From the NCBI GenBank assembly GCA_905198155.1, contig CAJKBQ010000003.1, positions 1 through 64,000 of the forward strand: a stretch of 64,000 nt of DNA, in the 5' to 3' direction. The position numbers and the translations under genes were made by a program. This document shows, piece by piece, positions 62,289-64,000 of the stretch (position 1 is the first letter of the stretch; every line of letters begins with the position of its first letter). The notes under the pieces are model-generated. The model worked only from the letters and a program-made list of their open reading frames with translations, did no database searches and was not told where the DNA came from. Source of the DNA: an uncultured Eubacteriales bacterium. GTDB taxonomy: Bacteria > Bacillota > Clostridia > Oscillospirales > Acutalibacteraceae.

Positions 62289-62975
62289 CTATAAATTTCG
62301 AGTGATATCATATACAATTTCACCATTTTGCAGCCGGACTTCGCGCGGCGCGGCAGCGGCAACGGCGGGGTCGTGCGTGATGAGCAGGACGGTGCGGCCG
62401 CCGCTGTGCAGCGCGCGGAGCAGCCGCAGCACTGCGGCACCGGCTGCAGAGTCCAAGTTGCCGGTCGGTTCGTCCGCCAGCAGCAGTTCCGGCTCGGCGG
62501 CCAGCGCCCGGGCGATGGCGACGCGCTGCTGTTGACCGCCGGACAGCTGCGCCGGGCGGTGCGTCAGCCGTTCGCCCAACCCCACCTGTTCCAGCGCGGC
62601 GCGGGCGCGCGCCATGCGCTCGGCGGGCGGGATGCGGCGGTAGCGCAGCGGCAGCGCGGCATTTTCGAGCGCCGTCAGCTCCGGCAGCAGGCAGAACCGC
62701 TGGAACACAAACCCGATGGTGCGGCTGCGCAGCTGCGACAGCGCCCGGTCGCCCAGGCGCGCGACGTCGCGCCCGTCGAGGCAGCAGCGCCCGGCGGTGG
62801 GGCGATCCAGGCAGCCGATGCAGTGCATCAGCGTCGATTTACCGGAGCCGGACTGCCCCACAATCGCCACAAATTCGCCGCGCGCCACCGTCAGCGACAC
62901 GTCGCGCAGCGCATAAACCGGCTGCTCGGCGGTGCCGTACCGTTTTTCGACGTGCGTCAGTTCAATCAAGCTCAC
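62289..62975 (-). CDS. ABC transporter ATP-binding protein (MacB/LolD type), no permease nearby
   Basis: The product has 228 residues from GTG 62975 (AAAGGAGG seven bases upstream). Walker A is GQSGSGKST, the ABC signature LSGGQQQRVAIARALA, Walker B ELLLADEPTGNLDS, and a switch His in LLITHDP. This is the class that powers MacB/LolD-type export or lipoprotein release. The usual FtsX-like permease gene is not next to it, so its partner is elsewhere or lost. Confidence 0.92.
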   Translation of the reverse strand: MSLIELTHVEKRYGTAEQPVYALRDVSLTVARGEFVAIVGQSGSGKSTLMHCIGCLDRPTAGRCCLDGRDVARLGDRALSQLRSRTIGFVFQRFCLLPELTALENAALPLRYRRIPPAERMARARAALEQVGLGERLTHRPAQLSGGQQQRVAIARALAAEPELLLADEPTGNLDSAAGAAVLRLLRALHSGGRTVLLITHDPAVAAAAPREVRLQNGEIVYDITRNL

Positions 62976-63055
62976 AGAGATTCCTCCTTTGACGCATTTT
63001 CCGCCGATAGTGTGCGCAGGCGGCGGGCGATTTATCCGGCGCATTGGAACGCGGT

Positions 63056-63084
63056 GCATAATCTGCACAGCACGGCGCAGAATA
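63056..63084 (+). promoter_or_regulatory. Possible sigma-G promoter of spoVA
   Basis: GCATA (63056-63060) and CAGAATA (63078-63084), 17 bases apart, are close to forespore sigma-G sites. They lie about 35 bases before spoVAC, which is a forespore gene in Bacillus subtilis. Confidence 0.45.
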
Positions 63085-63119
63085 AAACCATTGCAGACAG
63101 AGGAAAAGAGGGAAAACGC

Positions 63120-63566
63120 ATGAAACCAACCAAACAGGAATATGCCGAAATGACCGACCGCGCGTCGCCGCCCAGCCCGTATGTGCGCAATGGGCTGCGG
63201 GCATTCGTCTGCGGCGGGGCGATTTGCACGCTGGGCGAAGCGCTGTTTCACTGGTACACGGCGGCGGGGCTGGCGGAGGATGCGGCACGGACGACGGTAT
63301 CGGTCACGCTGATCGGGCTGGTCGCGCTGTTTACGGCGCTGAATGTGTACGACAATTTTGCGAAATTCGCCGGGGCGGGCAGTCTGGTGCCGATTACGGG
63401 GTTTGCCAACGCGATGGTGGCACCCGCCATTGAGTTTAAGCAGGAAGGGCCAATATTGGGTGTTGGTGCCAATATGTTCCGAATCGCGGGGCCGGTGATC
63501 CTGTACGGGACGTTCGCGTCCGTGCTGTACGGCGTGGTGCTGTGGATCATCCAGATGGCGTCGTGA
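63120..63566 (+). CDS. spoVAC: Stage V sporulation protein AC
   Basis: The product has 148 residues with AAAGAGGG before the ATG. Four to five helices; YVRNGLRAFVCGGAICTLGE and FAKFAGAGSLVPITGFANAM are SpoVAC signatures. It is part of the SpoVA channel that moves dipicolinic acid into the forespore and out at germination. spoVAD follows 21 bases later. Confidence 0.95.
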   Translation: MKPTKQEYAEMTDRASPPSPYVRNGLRAFVCGGAICTLGEALFHWYTAAGLAEDAARTTVSVTLIGLVALFTALNVYDNFAKFAGAGSLVPITGFANAMVAPAIEFKQEGPILGVGANMFRIAGPVILYGTFASVLYGVVLWIIQMAS

Positions 63567-63587
63567 GTTGGGAAAGGAGGAAGCAAT

Positions 63588-64000
63588 ATGGCAAAGCGAA
63601 TCGGCAGCCGGACGGTGCAGCTGGCGCACCCGGTACACTGCATCGCATCGGCGGCGGTCGGCGGCAAAAAAGAAGGCGAAGGACCGCTGCACGCGTATTT
63701 TGACCGGATTTTCCCGGACACGACGATGCAGGAACCGTCGTGGGAAAAGGCCGAAAGTCAGCTGCAAACCGAAGCGGTGCAATGCGCGCTGAAAAAAGCT
63801 GCGCTGCCGACGGAACAGGTGGATTTGATCCTGGCGGGCGACCTGCTGAACCAGTGCATCGGGTCGGCGTTCGGCCTGCGGGCGCTGAATATCCCGTTTT
63901 TGGGGCAGTACGGCGCGTGCTCCACGATGGCGCAGACGCTGGCCGTGGGCGCGATGCTGATCGACGGCGGGTGCGCGTCGCACGCCGTGGCGGTCACATC
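63588..64000 (+). CDS. spoVAD: Stage V sporulation protein AD, partial (C-terminus off the right edge)
   Basis: The start is ATG 63588 with AAAGGAGG upstream. About 137 residues are visible: MAKRIGSRTVQLAHPVHCIA at the N-terminus, then a thiolase-like fold with LILAGDLLNQCIGSAFGLR and QYGACSTMAQTLAVGAML. SpoVAD binds dipicolinic acid in the SpoVA complex. The frame is open to the window end. Confidence 0.95.
   Translation, partial: MAKRIGSRTVQLAHPVHCIASAAVGGKKEGEGPLHAYFDRIFPDTTMQEPSWEKAESQLQTEAVQCALKKAALPTEQVDLILAGDLLNQCIGSAFGLRALNIPFLGQYGACSTMAQTLAVGAMLIDGGCASHAVAVT

Overview
The window looks like chromosome from an endospore-forming anaerobic clostridium, probably in the broad Oscillospiraceae/Ruminococcaceae area. 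The evidence is spoVAC-spoVAD, Clostridia-type Shine-Dalgarno sites (AAAGGAGG), a T-box leader before alaS and a likely one before ileS, a long-form ileS, DUF4428 zinc ribbons, and a YesMN/LplBC-type sugar transport locus. No rRNA, tRNA or CRISPR array was seen.

Region 1 (1-26.2 kb) is accessory-looking, transcribed almost entirely leftward, and visibly richer in A/T-ending codons than the right side. From upstream to downstream it holds a 7TM degenerate sensor, a PAS histidine kinase and a LuxR-type response regulator; a pseudo-receiver; a surface triad of two dockerin proteins and one cohesin-like, wall-anchored protein; two small envelope genes; and a long run of membrane-associated genes. 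That run contains counterparts of Bacillus subtilis YdjI (SPFH plus zinc ribbons), YdjG (zinc-ribbon membrane protein) and YdjH (TPM domain), interleaved with DUF4428 zinc-ribbon, DUF3592 and TM2 proteins and lipoproteins. A second pseudo-receiver runs off the left edge.

Region 2 (26.2-38.3 kb) is GC-rich core chromosome: a carbohydrate esterase, then alaS (promoter plus T-box), hinT, a phosphoribosyltransferase, comEC, holA, an RNase M5-like gene, a DUF3783 gene and rlmD. An AT-rich HNH endonuclease gene with homing-endonuclease-type repeats sits exactly at the 3' end of rlmD, and a displaced RlmD C-terminal fragment lies beyond it. Two copies of the same IS5-like transposase 5' end lie at 26.25-26.38 and 38.17-38.30 kb.

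Region 3 (38.3-54.7 kb) holds an alpha-L-rhamnosidase-like gene, a decayed AraC/PocR regulator, a truncated FAD oxidoreductase, a class B PBP, a flavin/PNPOx-like gene, ileS with its leader, ruvX, guaB and an AAA/DUF4143 ATPase. Several genes here carry single lesions: an in-frame TGA and one-base frameshifts.

Region 4 (54.8-62.1 kb) is a YesN/YesM two-component system feeding an LplB/LplC/solute-binding ABC importer, with repeated operator-like motifs in front of both promoters. Region 5 (62.3-64 kb) has an orphan ABC ATPase and the start of a spoVA operon.

The strongest candidates for something new are the small cohesin/dockerin surface assembly beside an expanded YdjGHI-like membrane island, bracketed by two receivers with Glu in place of the phosphoacceptor Asp, and the HNH element that has replaced the C-terminus of rlmD.
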